Origin: Elusimicrobiota bacterium | GTDB lineage: Bacteria > Elusimicrobiota > Elusimicrobia > 2-02-FULL-39-32 | Length of the DNA stretch: 64,000 nucleotides | NCBI GenBank assembly: GCA_021730935.1 | Contig: JAKFYJ010000043.1 | Coordinates: forward strand, 1 to 64,000 | Reading direction: 5' to 3' | In this document: positions 8,828-17,832 of the stretch, in pieces | Layout: each line of letters opens with the position of its first letter | Numbering within the stretch: the first letter of the stretch is position 1 | Position numbers and translations under genes: made by a program | The notes under the pieces: model-generated | The model's input: only the letters and a program-made list of their open reading frames with translations | Told to the model about the DNA's origin: nothing | Databases searched by the model: none

Positions 8828-9763
8828 TTATGACGGCTTCTGAGCAGGTTTCTCGTGGCTGTCGTCCAGCATTCCAGCAATGCCCTGGATGATGCGGGAC
8901 GCTCCGCCGGACCCATTGTCCATGAAAATCACTTTCCCCTGAGAATGGTCCGCCATATACTTCAGCGCGTCCGTATACTCAAGATATAGCAAAAAATTAG
9001 ACGTTACGCCTGCCGCTTTCAAATCTTCCACGGCTTCCTTCATGCCTTCGGCGATATTTTTTCTAAAAAGAGCCAACCCTTCGCCCCGGAGAGCGGACGC
9101 TTTTTTCTCCGCTTCAGCCCCGATCGTTTTATAGGCCGCTTCGGCTTCAGCGTCTTTGGTGCGTTTCACAAGGAGAGCCGCGCCTTCGTTTTCTGCGGCG
9201 GCCAGCAAATTTTTGGAAGACACCACGCGCGCCATGGAATCGATGATCACAGAATCAAAAGTCATGTCCGTGATCTGGATGTCTCGCACAACATATCCCC
9301 AGGACGAAACCACTTCGTCCAGATTCTTTTTCGTGTGTTCAACGATTTCCGCTCTCATGCCCAAAATCTGGGCCTGCTTGGTCGTGGCCACAAACTGGCG
9401 GATGGAACCGTCGATGGTGCGCTGAAGCGCAAGCTGAAATTCCCGCGGAGAGGCGAAACTGAAAGCCGCTTTGCTGATGGTCTCTTCCCTGGAGTCAGCG
9501 ACCGCATAAACAATCATCGTCGAGAACTTCACATTCGCCTGGTCCAGCGTGATCGCCTGAAATTCCAGTTCGAGCGCGCGGTTCTGAAGCGAGATGCGGG
9601 CAAAAACTCCTTCCCAGGGCATTTTGAAATTGAGCCCTTCGCGCATGACGCGGGTATATTTCCCGAAGATCGTGATCACGGCCACCGTCGCCTGGTCCAC
9701 GGTCGTGAAAGTCATCAATAAAAATACGATTACGGCTCCAACGCCAATTCCGATTTCCATCAT
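8828..9763 (-). CDS. SPFH/Band-7 domain membrane protein
   Basis: A 311-residue protein. An N-terminal membrane segment (about residues 4-20) is followed by a Band-7/SPFH domain (from TTVDQATVAVITIFGKYTRV to about residue 190) and an Ala/Glu/Lys-rich coiled coil (about 185-240). This is the stomatin/prohibitin/HflK-like layout of proteins forming oligomeric rings on the inner membrane, commonly linked to protease control or membrane microdomains. The C-terminus is a short polar tail. The start is one of two adjacent ATGs (9763 or 9760). The gene lies 36 bp downstream of purA on the same strand. Confidence 0.87.
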   Translation of the reverse strand: MMEIGIGVGAVIVFLLMTFTTVDQATVAVITIFGKYTRVMREGLNFKMPWEGVFARISLQNRALELEFQAITLDQANVKFSTMIVYAVADSREETISKAAFSFASPREFQLALQRTIDGSIRQFVATTKQAQILGMRAEIVEHTKKNLDEVVSSWGYVVRDIQITDMTFDSVIIDSMARVVSSKNLLAAAENEGAALLVKRTKDAEAEAAYKTIGAEAEKKASALRGEGLALFRKNIAEGMKEAVEDLKAAGVTSNFLLYLEYTDALKYMADHSQGKVIFMDNGSGGASRIIQGIAGMLDDSHEKPAQKPS

Positions 9764-9799
9764 TAGAATTCTCCCTTTACGGCTTTTCCTCGAGACAAT

Positions 9800-11092
9800 T
9801 TACCAAATTGACTTGGTCGAAGTCGAGATGGTCTCGTCTCTGCTTTTGCCGAGAGACACCAGCGTGAATTTCAGGCCAAGAATTTTTTCCAGATATTGGA
9901 CATATTTTTTCGCGTTCACCGGCAGGTCTTTGAAGTTGCGGATGTCCTGCGAGATGGGGCCGAACCCGGGAACCGTTTCATAGACCGGCACGCATTCGTT
10001 GATCGCCGCGCGGCTGTTGGGAAATTCTTTGTATGTTTTTCCGCGATATTTATACGCCACGCAGACTTTTATTTTTTCGATGCCGCCCAAGACATCGATC
10101 TTGGTGAGCACGAGGTCTTTAATGCCGTTCACGAGGATGGAACGCCTGACAACCGGAGCGTCAAACCATCCGCACCGTCTGGGCCGCCCAGTGGTGGCGC
10201 CGAATTCCTGGCCCGCCGCGCGCAATCTTTCACCGACGGAATCTTTCAGCTCTGTCGGCATGGGGCCTTCTCCCACGCGGGTCGTATAGGCCTTGGCGAT
10301 GCCGAGAACGGAACCGATTCTGGAGGGACCGATGCCGCATCCCGAACCCACGGAACCCGCAATGGGGTTGGAGGAAGTGACAAACGGATAAGTCCCGAAA
10401 TCAATGTCGAGCAATGTGCCTTGAGCGCTTTCAAACATCACTTTTTTCTTCTGGTCGAGAGCTTTGTTGAGGAGCGCGGAAGTGTCGCAGGCGAATTTTT
10501 TAAAAAACGGCCTCAAAAATTTGGCCTGATCCAGAATTTCTTTCCGCACTTTATCCACGGTGCTGACTTTCTCGATAAAATGTTTTTTGAGGAGGAGATT
10601 CTGCTCGAGCAGTTTCGAGAATGTTTCCGGCTCAAGATAATCGACGAGCCGAATCCCCACGCGTTCCACCTTGTCAGCATAAGTCGGCCCAATGCCTTTC
10701 CGCGTGGTGCCGATCTTGGTTTCACCCGCCTTGGATTCTTCACGGGCGATGTCCATAATTTTGTGATATGGAAAAATAAGATGCGCGAGCTCAGAAATGA
10801 AAAGCCGGCCCTTCACGCTGATGTCGCGTTTTTCGAGGAGCTTGATCTCCTCATAGATCGACAAGGGATCCACGACGACGCCGTTGGCGATGACGCAGAT
10901 TTTTTTCGGGATCAAAATACCCGCCGGAATCAAATGAAGCACAAACTTTTTATCGTCGAACACCACGGTGTGTCCGGCGTTCGGCCCGCCCTGATAACGG
11001 ACGATATAGTCCGCCTGTTTCCCAAGCAGATGAACGATCTTTCCCTTCCCTTCATCTCCCCACTGCGTTCCCAACACAACGACTGATGGCAT
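9800..11092 (-). CDS. purA: Adenylosuccinate synthetase
   Basis: A 430-residue enzyme converting IMP and aspartate (with GTP) to adenylosuccinate, the first committed step to AMP. The start at 11092 gives the canonical N-terminus VVVLGTQWGDEGKGK, which carries the GTP-binding loop and the catalytic Asp (WGDEGKG) and is followed by GGPNAGHTV with the catalytic His. Also visible are GIGPTYADK, the SAQGTLLDIDFGTYPFVTSS segment, GEGPMPTE and TGRPRRCGW. Length is normal. The gene begins 2 bp after the thyX stop, so both probably share a transcript. The guaA branch enzymes of the purine operon lie 5-10 kb away on the other strand. Confidence 0.97.
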   Translation of the reverse strand: MPSVVVLGTQWGDEGKGKIVHLLGKQADYIVRYQGGPNAGHTVVFDDKKFVLHLIPAGILIPKKICVIANGVVVDPLSIYEEIKLLEKRDISVKGRLFISELAHLIFPYHKIMDIAREESKAGETKIGTTRKGIGPTYADKVERVGIRLVDYLEPETFSKLLEQNLLLKKHFIEKVSTVDKVRKEILDQAKFLRPFFKKFACDTSALLNKALDQKKKVMFESAQGTLLDIDFGTYPFVTSSNPIAGSVGSGCGIGPSRIGSVLGIAKAYTTRVGEGPMPTELKDSVGERLRAAGQEFGATTGRPRRCGWFDAPVVRRSILVNGIKDLVLTKIDVLGGIEKIKVCVAYKYRGKTYKEFPNSRAAINECVPVYETVPGFGPISQDIRNFKDLPVNAKKYVQYLEKILGLKFTLVSLGKSRDETISTSTKSIW

Positions 11093-11094
11093 AG

Positions 11095-12657
11095 TTATAA
11101 TATCCTTTCGTATTGATTTAAATTTTTGCTCCAGACAGGCACGCCGCAAAAACGGTCGCCTTCGGGGCAAAGAGGTTTTCGTCCGGCGCTCTTGCGGACA
11201 TAACACGGCGCGCGCAGATGTTTCCCGATTTCCGGAAATTTTTCTTCAACCTGACTCACTTCTTCTTTGGACGCTTTCCAGATTTCTTCCTGCGCGGTAT
11301 AACAAAGACGGTGCACCCACTTGTGGTGAAAATCGAGAAGACTCCCGGACTCTTCAAAACGGATGGGAAAAGCATTGGGCAACAAATAAAGAGCGGACTC
11401 CATTTCCGCGCCCTGGCTTAAAACAAGATCGATTCGCCTCCAAAGTTCTTCCATCGTCTTGTGATAAAATTCCTGCGCTTCCGGCGCGGCATCGATCAAG
11501 GCGGGGACAATATAATCAGGCGCGGCAGAAAAATGCCGAGACAGCACGGGGCGGGAACCTGGAATCGTCCGATGCCTCTGATCCTGCGAATCCGCCGTGT
11601 GAGAAATTTTCTTTTTAAATGTGAAATGCGGATGAACCATGACGCGAGTCAATTTCCCATGGTGAGTCAAGTTCATGGTTTCGGACAAAAAAGCGTTTTT
11701 CGCGGGATTCATAACCAAGTCTATGGCATCTTTATCGCTCATCTCGTCTTTTGAGAGACCCAGAACACTCCGAACCGATTGCGCCATCACGGGCTCGGCA
11801 TTCACCTTATAATCCTTAAGCAATGAGCTTTTTCCCTGAAGTTCCTGATCAAATTCCTTGATAAACTTCCGCCCGTCATGTTTTTCTTCTGCCTTATTAA
11901 AGGAAGCATATTCCGGAGTTTCTTCAATCGGCATCGGATCCTGGGCGTTTTTCAAAAATTCCGGGTCCCAGGCCCGAACCTGTTCCGCCATTTTCTGGAC
12001 CAAGAGGGTCTGCTCCTTGGGAGCGTCGAAAATTTGGCAGAGCCTGATGTATCTCAAGAGAGTGATGCCTGAAATCGTGTGATAAAGGTGCGCATGAGTG
12101 GCCACGGGCAAAACATATCTGGAAACTTCCTGACAGCGTTTGCGGATTGCGCTCTGCCAGCGTTTCTCCGTGAGGTCTCGCGAGGGAAAGATTTTCCTGA
12201 ATTCTCTTTCAACAGCCGGCGCGAGGAGAACATTCAGCTTTTCATAAGCTTCCATCAGCATATTGATGGTTGAGAGATAAAGTTCCGAGGAACTTTCCGG
12301 CAGTTCCGGAACCGCAAAATTTTCCGGAGAAACTTTGACATATCTCTGGCTCACCTGCTCGCTGTTATAAAACGGGTGCGAATGCAAAAAACTCCAGATG
12401 CATTGCCGGCTCACTTTCTCGACGGCGAACTGGAAGGTGGAATGCTGGAGCGTGGTGTGGTGTCCCGCCTGAAAAATGCTCCCCGCAATGGCGTCTCTGC
12501 GCGCGCGGGAAACCTCGTCTTTGTTCACGTCCTCGGCATATATCATTTTGGGGGAATAGCAGGTCCTGGCGGTGGCCACCGCGTTGTCATAGGGCTGGTC
12601 GAACGCGTTGATCAGGCGCACGGCCGGCTCAGGAGAAAATTTGGTCATGACATTCAT
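11095..12657 (-). CDS. thyX: Double-length flavin-dependent thymidylate synthase (ThyX)
   Basis: A 520-residue protein, about twice the usual ThyX length, with two ThyX-like domains. The N-terminal domain (about 10-245) has AGHHTTLQHSTFQF and SEQVSQRYV, and helix segments EVSRYVLPVATHAHLYHTIS and LLRYIRLCQIFDAP. The C-terminal domain (about 300-500) has THHGKLTRVMVHPHFTFKKK and QRHRTIPGSRPVLSRHF. The classical RHRxxSxNExSxR motif is thus split: the first domain keeps the SEQxSQRY half and the second the RHR half. ThyX makes dTMP from dUMP using FAD, NADPH and methylene-THF. The C-terminal tail has several Cys residues (CYVRK ... LCPEGDRFCG). The gene leads a run with purA. An alternative start is at 12648. 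Confidence 0.9.
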   Translation of the reverse strand: MNVMTKFSPEPAVRLINAFDQPYDNAVATARTCYSPKMIYAEDVNKDEVSRARRDAIAGSIFQAGHHTTLQHSTFQFAVEKVSRQCIWSFLHSHPFYNSEQVSQRYVKVSPENFAVPELPESSSELYLSTINMLMEAYEKLNVLLAPAVEREFRKIFPSRDLTEKRWQSAIRKRCQEVSRYVLPVATHAHLYHTISGITLLRYIRLCQIFDAPKEQTLLVQKMAEQVRAWDPEFLKNAQDPMPIEETPEYASFNKAEEKHDGRKFIKEFDQELQGKSSLLKDYKVNAEPVMAQSVRSVLGLSKDEMSDKDAIDLVMNPAKNAFLSETMNLTHHGKLTRVMVHPHFTFKKKISHTADSQDQRHRTIPGSRPVLSRHFSAAPDYIVPALIDAAPEAQEFYHKTMEELWRRIDLVLSQGAEMESALYLLPNAFPIRFEESGSLLDFHHKWVHRLCYTAQEEIWKASKEEVSQVEEKFPEIGKHLRAPCYVRKSAGRKPLCPEGDRFCGVPVWSKNLNQYERIL

Positions 12658-12684
12658 GCGATTTAGGGTTTGGGGAGACTCGTT

Positions 12685-12713
12685 ATCATATCTCTTTTGA
12701 GGAGAAAAAACAA
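12685..12713 (-). promoter_or_regulatory. Putative promoter of thyX-purA
   Basis: On the minus strand, TTGTTT (12713-12708), a 17-nt spacer and TATGAT (12690-12685) precede the thyX ATG at 12657. Spacing is ideal and the hexamers are moderate matches. Confidence 0.5.
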
Positions 12714-12774
12714 ATCGCCGAAATGCGCGAAAAACCGCAAAAAAATGTCGGTTTTCTCGTCGGAAAAAATTTGC

Positions 12775-12849
12775 TTGACACTTGTGTGACAGTTATTGTA
12801 GGATTTTGTTTACAAATTATTTACATTTTTTCCGGAACGGTTCTATAAC
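12775..12849 (+). promoter_or_regulatory. Two candidate promoters of nrdR-nrdJ
   Basis: P1 is TTGACA (12775-12780), 18 nt, TAGGAT (12799-12804). P2 is TTTACA (12820-12825), 18 nt, TATAAC (12844-12849). Both lie in the AT-rich stretch between divergent thyX and nrdR. P2 would start near 12856, placing the inverted repeat at 12873-12904 just downstream of its start, where a repressor could act. Confidence 0.55.
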
Positions 12850-12872
12850 AAAAATAAAAATTGAGACGCGCG

Positions 12873-12904
12873 GCACTATATCCTTGAACCACAAGATATA
12901 GTGC
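12873..12904 (+). promoter_or_regulatory. Inverted repeat with NrdR-box-like halves
   Basis: The arms GCACTATAT(C)CTTG and CAAGATATAGTGC pair over 13 bp with a single bulged C around a 5-nt centre. The right-hand 16-mer CCACAAGATATAGTGC (12889-12904) closely resembles the published NrdR box (near-palindromic ACACwAnATATwGTGT). A weaker CCACAACAGATAGG follows at 12919, 30 bp away. The site lies 45-76 bp before the nrdR start, in the leader or promoter of nrdR-nrdJ, and fits autoregulation plus nrdJ repression by NrdR when dATP/ATP is high. Confidence 0.65.
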
Positions 12905-12948
12905 TTAAGTTTTTTGGACCACAACAGATAGGAGAAAGTGACCGATTT

Positions 12949-13470
12949 ATGAGATGCCCCTTCTGCACGAGCGAGAACGACATGGTGATTGATTCGAGGC
13001 CGATTGACGCGGCCGATGTCATCCGCCGCCGCCGCGCCTGCAAGGGATGCGGGAAGCGCTTCACGACCTATGAAAGATTGGAAGAAATGCCCCTCATGGT
13101 GGTGAAATCGGATGACCGCAGAGAACCTTTCGACCGCGACAAGCTCCGCCGCGGAGTGCTCAGGGCCTGCGAAAAGCGGCCCATCTCTCTGGACACCATC
13201 GACCAGCTCGTGGACAGCGTGGAATATGAGCTCAAAGATTTCGTGATGGAAGTGTCTTCGCGCGAGATCGGGGAAAAAATTTTGAAGCGGCTCCACGGCA
13301 TTGACCAGGTGGCCTATATCCGCTTCGCGTCGGTCTATCGGAACTTCGATGACATCGACTCATTTTTATCAGAGATCAAGAAGCTTAAAGCCCGCAGAAG
13401 CCCGAGCCGGACGCTCCGGCCTGCCGGAAACGATTACAAAAGACGAAATGTCGCCGCGCTTTCAGTTTAA
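12949..13470 (+). CDS. nrdR: Transcriptional repressor NrdR
   Basis: A 173-residue repressor of ribonucleotide reductase genes that senses dATP/ATP. The N-terminal zinc ribbon is MRCPFC...CKGCGKRFTTYER (four Cys), and the ATP-cone is MVVKSDDRREPFDRDKLRRG through about residue 135. The start at 12949 is chosen because the family begins MxCPxC. GGAG lies about 13-16 nt upstream. The C-terminus extends some 20 residues past the usual end with a basic tail (KKLKARRSPSRTLR). The gene is 21 bp upstream of nrdJ and preceded by a NrdR-box-like inverted repeat. Confidence 0.96.
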   Translation: MRCPFCTSENDMVIDSRPIDAADVIRRRRACKGCGKRFTTYERLEEMPLMVVKSDDRREPFDRDKLRRGVLRACEKRPISLDTIDQLVDSVEYELKDFVMEVSSREIGEKILKRLHGIDQVAYIRFASVYRNFDDIDSFLSEIKKLKARRSPSRTLRPAGNDYKRRNVAALSV

Positions 13471-13491
13471 GCGCAAATTAAGGAGGAATGC

Positions 13492-16023
13492 ATGAATCAG
13501 TCCGCTCAAGGGTCGGCCTCATCCAAAGAAGAGATCGTCAAAGAAGTTTTGAACAGCTCGAAAGACGCGTCGGGGGAACTGAATAAAGAAGAACTTTTTT
13601 CCGGCCCTCCTCCCTTAACCAAAGAGACCAGCGATTTCTTCAGCGGCGACACCCTCCGGTCCCGCGTGTTCCTTGACAAATATGCCCTCCGCGACAAGAC
13701 GGGGCGCGTGATCGAAAAAACGCCTCTGGAAATGTGGTCCCGCGTGGCGAAAGCGATCGCGAGCGTCGAGAAAACAGACGCCCTCAAGGCCGAATGGCAG
13801 GAAAAATTCTATTGGCTCCTCTCCGACTTCAGATATATCCCGGGCGGACGCATCCTTTTCGGCGCAGGCAATCCCAGAAACGTCACTCTCCTTAATTGCT
13901 ATGTCATCCCCGTCCAGGACGATCGGCTCGAATCCATCTTTGAATGGATGAAAGAAGCCGCCCGCACTTATTCTTACGGCGGCGGCGTGGGCACCGACAT
14001 TTCCGTGCTCCGCCCCAAAGGCGCCCGGGTCAACAACGCGGCCCTCACCAGCACGGGGTCCGTTTCGTTTATGGACTTGTTCTCTTTAACCACCGGAACC
14101 ATCGGCCAGGCCGGACGCCGCGGAGCGCTCATGATCACCATCCGCGATTCCCATCCCGACATCCTTGAATTCTGCCGCGTCAAACGCAATCTTAAAACTG
14201 TCCGTTATGCCAACATCTCCGTGCGCGTTTCCGACGCTTTGATGAACGCCGTCGAGAAAGACGACGACTTTGATCTGTTCTTTGAAAACGACAAGGTGAA
14301 AGTCCACCGCAAGGCGAAGGCCCGCTCCATCTGGAACGAGCTGATCACCGGCGCCAGAGACTGGGCGGAACCCGGCATCATCTTCTGGGACAACATCAAG
14401 CGCGAATCCACTTCGGAATATAACGGCATGGAAGTCATCTCCACCAACCCCTGCGCCGAAATTCCTCTTGAAGGATACGGCGACTGCTGCCTGGGGAACA
14501 TCAACCTTTCCCGTTTCGTCGAAGAAGAGTTCACCGACAAGGCGCGCGTGAACTGGATCGCCATCGAGAAAGCCGCGCGATACGGCATCCGTTTCCTGGA
14601 CAATGTGCTGGACTATAACGCGGACAAACATCCCCTCAAATCCCAAACCGACGCTTCCATGGCTTCCCGCAGAATCGGACTCGGCTTCACGGGGTTGGGC
14701 GACATGCTCTGCCAGATGAAGATGAGATATGATTCGGACGAAGCCATCGCTTTCGTCGACAATCTCTTTGAGCGGATCAAGAACTTCGCTTATGACGAAT
14801 CCGTGAATGTCGGCATCGAGAAAGGGATTTTCCCCCGCTTCGATCTCGAAAAACACATGCGTTCTCCTTTCATCCAGAGACTCTATCCTCAGGTTCAGGA
14901 AAGAATCCGCCAGCACGGAATCCGCAATGTGGCTCTCCTGACGGTTCCTCCCGTGGGAAGCGGCGCGTCTTTGGCCGGAACCACTTCCGGCGTTGAGCCC
15001 ATCTTCGACCTCGCCTATACCCGGCGGTCGGAATCCCTCAGCCAGGAATATTTCAAGGTTTATCATCCGCTGGTTGGTCACTACATGAAACAGTTCGGAG
15101 CGAAAGACGAAGAGCTCCCAACCTATTTCGTGACAGCTCACCAGATCAGTGCCGAGAAGCGCGTGCTCATGCAGGCCACCATTCAGAAACACATCGATCA
15201 CGCCATTTCCTCGACGGTGAACCTGCCCCGCGAAGCCACGCCCGAAGACGTCGCGAAAGTTTATTTTAATGCGTGGAAAATGGGATGCAAAGGCATCACG
15301 GTGTATCGTGAAGGCAGCCGCGAAGGCGTTCTGATCACAGACGCGGAAACCAAATCAAAACAGTCCGGAAGCAACACTTCCGTTCAGGCCGCGCCCGCGC
15401 CAGCCGCAGCAGCAGGCCAGGTCCCGGGAGCCAGACAGAGACCCAAGGTCACCGAAGGCCGCACGGAAAGAGTTGAAACTCCGAGAGGCCCCATTTATGT
15501 GACCATCAACGAAGACGAGTTCGGACTTTGCGAAATTTTCGTAAAATCCCTGGACGCGGAAGCGGAAGTGACGGGCCGGCTCGCCAGCTTGCTGCTCCGA
15601 GCCGCCGTGGACCCCAGAGAGATCATGGAACAGCTCTGGCGCGTGCGTTCCCGCGAAGTGGCTTTCGACAAGTCCGCCGACGGAACCAATGTCATGGTGA
15701 CCACCGTGGCGCAAGGCGTGGCGCTTGTGATCGGAAGATATCTTTATGGCGATTCGTTCAATCCCAAAAATTCTTATCCGAGAGTTTCCACATTGCCTGA
15801 TCCCGTGGCGCGAAACAAACAGCTCAAACTCAAGTTCTCGCAGGGCGCGGAAGTCGCCCCTCAGCCTCTCCAGGCTCCGGACAGCCTCACGCAGATCCAG
15901 ACCAACAAGGATGTCCGCCTCTCGAAAGAGTTCGCCGGCATCTGCCCGGACTGCGGTGAAACGATGATCCAGGAAAACGGATGCGCCACCTGCAAACACT
16001 GCGGTTTCACCAAGTGCGGTTGA
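13492..16023 (+). CDS. nrdJ: Class II (B12-dependent) ribonucleoside-diphosphate reductase
   Basis: An 843-residue adenosylcobalamin-dependent reductase making dNDPs, independent of oxygen. Visible motifs are LLNCYVIPVQDD (first active-site Cys), YGGGVGTD, NPCAEIPLEGYGDCCLGNINL (thiyl Cys plus Asn and Glu) and GCKGITVYREGSR. A TSCPD-type domain follows (about 665-765, with TPRGPIYVTINEDEFGLCEIF), then a C-terminal zinc-ribbon/redox tail (CPDCGETMI ... CATCKHCGFTKCG). The tail carries the Cys residues that re-reduce the active site. AAGGAGG sits at good spacing before the ATG. It forms an operon with nrdR and is followed 24 bp later by dcd. Confidence 0.97.
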   Translation: MNQSAQGSASSKEEIVKEVLNSSKDASGELNKEELFSGPPPLTKETSDFFSGDTLRSRVFLDKYALRDKTGRVIEKTPLEMWSRVAKAIASVEKTDALKAEWQEKFYWLLSDFRYIPGGRILFGAGNPRNVTLLNCYVIPVQDDRLESIFEWMKEAARTYSYGGGVGTDISVLRPKGARVNNAALTSTGSVSFMDLFSLTTGTIGQAGRRGALMITIRDSHPDILEFCRVKRNLKTVRYANISVRVSDALMNAVEKDDDFDLFFENDKVKVHRKAKARSIWNELITGARDWAEPGIIFWDNIKRESTSEYNGMEVISTNPCAEIPLEGYGDCCLGNINLSRFVEEEFTDKARVNWIAIEKAARYGIRFLDNVLDYNADKHPLKSQTDASMASRRIGLGFTGLGDMLCQMKMRYDSDEAIAFVDNLFERIKNFAYDESVNVGIEKGIFPRFDLEKHMRSPFIQRLYPQVQERIRQHGIRNVALLTVPPVGSGASLAGTTSGVEPIFDLAYTRRSESLSQEYFKVYHPLVGHYMKQFGAKDEELPTYFVTAHQISAEKRVLMQATIQKHIDHAISSTVNLPREATPEDVAKVYFNAWKMGCKGITVYREGSREGVLITDAETKSKQSGSNTSVQAAPAPAAAAGQVPGARQRPKVTEGRTERVETPRGPIYVTINEDEFGLCEIFVKSLDAEAEVTGRLASLLLRAAVDPREIMEQLWRVRSREVAFDKSADGTNVMVTTVAQGVALVIGRYLYGDSFNPKNSYPRVSTLPDPVARNKQLKLKFSQGAEVAPQPLQAPDSLTQIQTNKDVRLSKEFAGICPDCGETMIQENGCATCKHCGFTKCG

Positions 16024-16047
16024 TCTTTATATTCTGAGGAGAAGAAA

Positions 16048-16620
16048 ATGCCCGTTAAAGCTGACAGCTGGATAAGAAAAATGGCCCTGGAACATGGGAT
16101 GATTGAGCCTTTCGTTGAAGGGCAAGTCAACAAGGGAGCCATTTCTTATGGGCTGTCTTCTTATGGGTATGACATCCGCGTGAGCCGTGAATTCAAAATC
16201 TTCACCAACACCTATGGCGTGGTTGTGGACCCCAAAGCGTTTGATTCCAAAAGCTTTGTGGACATTGTGACGGACACTTATTGCACAATTCCTCCCAACT
16301 CGTTTGCCCTCGCAAGGACCGTGGAATATTTCAGGATTCCCCGGAACATCATCTCCATTTGCGTGGGCAAGTCCACCTATGCCAGGTGCGGCATCATCGT
16401 GAACGTCACTCCTTTTGAGCCGGAATGGGAAGGATATGTCACATTAGAGATTTCAAACACGACGCCGTTGCCCGCAAGAATTTATGCGAACGAAGGCATC
16501 GCTCAGGTTCTGTTTCTGGAATCAGATGAAGTCTGTGAAATTTCGTATGCGGACAAAAAGGGCAAATATCAGAAACAGCCCGCGGAAATCACGCTCCCTA
16601 AAATAAAGCAAGTCGTTTAG
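16048..16620 (+). CDS. dcd: dCTP deaminase
   Basis: A 190-residue trimeric enzyme deaminating dCTP to dUTP, the feedstock of dUMP for ThyX. Characteristic segments are [35 protein letters not shown] (nucleotide pocket), [23 protein letters not shown] with the catalytic Glu, and [12 protein letters not shown]. Length matches the mono-functional family. It sits in the nrdR-nrdJ-dcd series, and with thyX divergently encoded nearby, this stretch supplies dNTPs. No dut gene is in the window. Confidence 0.96.
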   Translation: MPVKADSWIRKMALEHGMIEPFVEGQVNKGAISYGLSSYGYDIRVSREFKIFTNTYGVVVDPKAFDSKSFVDIVTDTYCTIPPNSFALARTVEYFRIPRNIISICVGKSTYARCGIIVNVTPFEPEWEGYVTLEISNTTPLPARIYANEGIAQVLFLESDEVCEISYADKKGKYQKQPAEITLPKIKQVV

Positions 16621-16665
16621 TTTTAAACCCTCAAAAATTTTAATTTATCACAGGAGGCACCCCAA

Positions 16666-17832
16666 GTGGCATTTTTTATAGGACGAGACAGAGAAGCAAG
16701 ACGGGCATATGGTTTTGACGAAGTGGCTTTGGTCCCGGGAGCGATCACGATCAATCCTGAGGACTGCGATGCCGCAACGAAAATCGGAGGAAACACCCTC
16801 AAGGTTCCCATCATCGCCAGCGCCATGGACGGCGTCGTGGACGTGAAGTTCGCCATCGAAATGTCCAAGCTGGGCGGGCTTGCGGTCCTCAATTCCGAAG
16901 GCGTCCAGACGAGATATGAAAACCCGGAAGAAATTCTGCAGGCCATCGTAAATTCCGGCCCCGATGAAGCAACCTCACTTCTCCAAAAAGTTTATAAAGA
17001 GCCCATCAAAGAAGAGTTGGTCGCGAAACGCATCAAGCAGATCAAGAAAGCGGGCGGAAAAGCCGCCATTTCAGCCATCCCCAAACGCGCGGAACGCTTT
17101 GCCGAGATCGCTCTTGCGGCGGGCGCGGACTTCTTTTTCATCCAGTCCACCGTCACAAGCACAACTCATGAATCCTCAAATTATGCGAGCGTGGATTTCG
17201 CCAAGATCTGCAAGAAGATGAAGAAAAAATTGCCCATCATCATCGGCAACTGCGTGACTTATAGCGCAGCCTTGTCTCTCATGGAAGCGGGCGTTGACGG
17301 AGTTCTGGTGGGCATCGGACCCGGCGCGGCCTGCACGACCCGCGGAGTTTTGGGCATGGGCGTTCCCCAGGTGACAGCCACCGTGGACTGCGCGGCCGCC
17401 AGAGATTTTTATATGAAAAAGACGGGCAGATATGTTTCCATCATCACGGATGGCGGAATGGTCACTTCCGGCGACATCTGCAAAGCGTTTGCTTCAGGCG
17501 CAGATTCCGTCATGATCGGGTCCGGCCTTGCCAAAGCCGTGGAAGCTCCCGGAAAAGGGTTCCACTGGGGAATGGCGATGCCTGACAGATATTTGCCGCG
17601 CGGAACAAGAGTGAAAGTCGGAACCACAGCGACACTGAAAGAAATCATGCTTGGCCCAGCCAATGTGGATGACGGAACACAGAACCTTCTCGGCGCCTTG
17701 AAAGTCGCCATGGGATCTCTCGGAGCCCACAACTTGAAAGAGCTTCAACTCGTGGAGATCATCATTGCCCCCGACATCAAATCTGAAGGCAAAGTTTATC
17801 AGAAGGCGCAAAAACTCGGCATGGGAAAATAA
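16666..17832 (+). CDS. guaB3: GuaB3-family IMP dehydrogenase-related protein
   Basis: A 388-residue TIM-barrel protein of the IMPDH/GMP-reductase superfamily that lacks the CBS pair found in GuaB. It begins [20 protein letters not shown], the typical GuaB3 start. The catalytic Cys loop is [20 protein letters not shown], and the phosphate-binding [12 protein letters not shown] is present. The GTG start at 16666 has AGGAGG eight bases upstream. Context between dcd and purK-purE-guaA suggests IMP to XMP, feeding guaA, which overlaps purE. Some cyanobacterial GuaB3 proteins have been reported to act as GMP reductases, so the direction of the reaction is not certain. The stop overlaps purK (TAATG). 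Confidence 0.9.
   Translation: MAFFIGRDREARRAYGFDEVALVPGAITINPEDCDAATKIGGNTLKVPIIASAMDGVVDVKFAIEMSKLGGLAVLNSEGVQTRYENPEEILQAIVNSGPDEATSLLQKVYKEPIKEELVAKRIKQIKKAGGKAAISAIPKRAERFAEIALAAGADFFFIQSTVTSTTHESSNYASVDFAKICKKMKKKLPIIIGNCVTYSAALSLMEAGVDGVLVGIGPGAACTTRGVLGMGVPQVTATVDCAAARDFYMKKTGRYVSIITDGGMVTSGDICKAFASGADSVMIGSGLAKAVEAPGKGFHWGMAMPDRYLPRGTRVKVGTTATLKEIMLGPANVDDGTQNLLGALKVAMGSLGAHNLKELQLVEIIIAPDIKSEGKVYQKAQKLGMGK

Noticed and set aside
9896-11086. 396-codon open frame on the plus strand opposite purA
   Set aside because: Antisense shadow of a clearly conserved gene; its translation shows no family motifs and is caused by codon bias.
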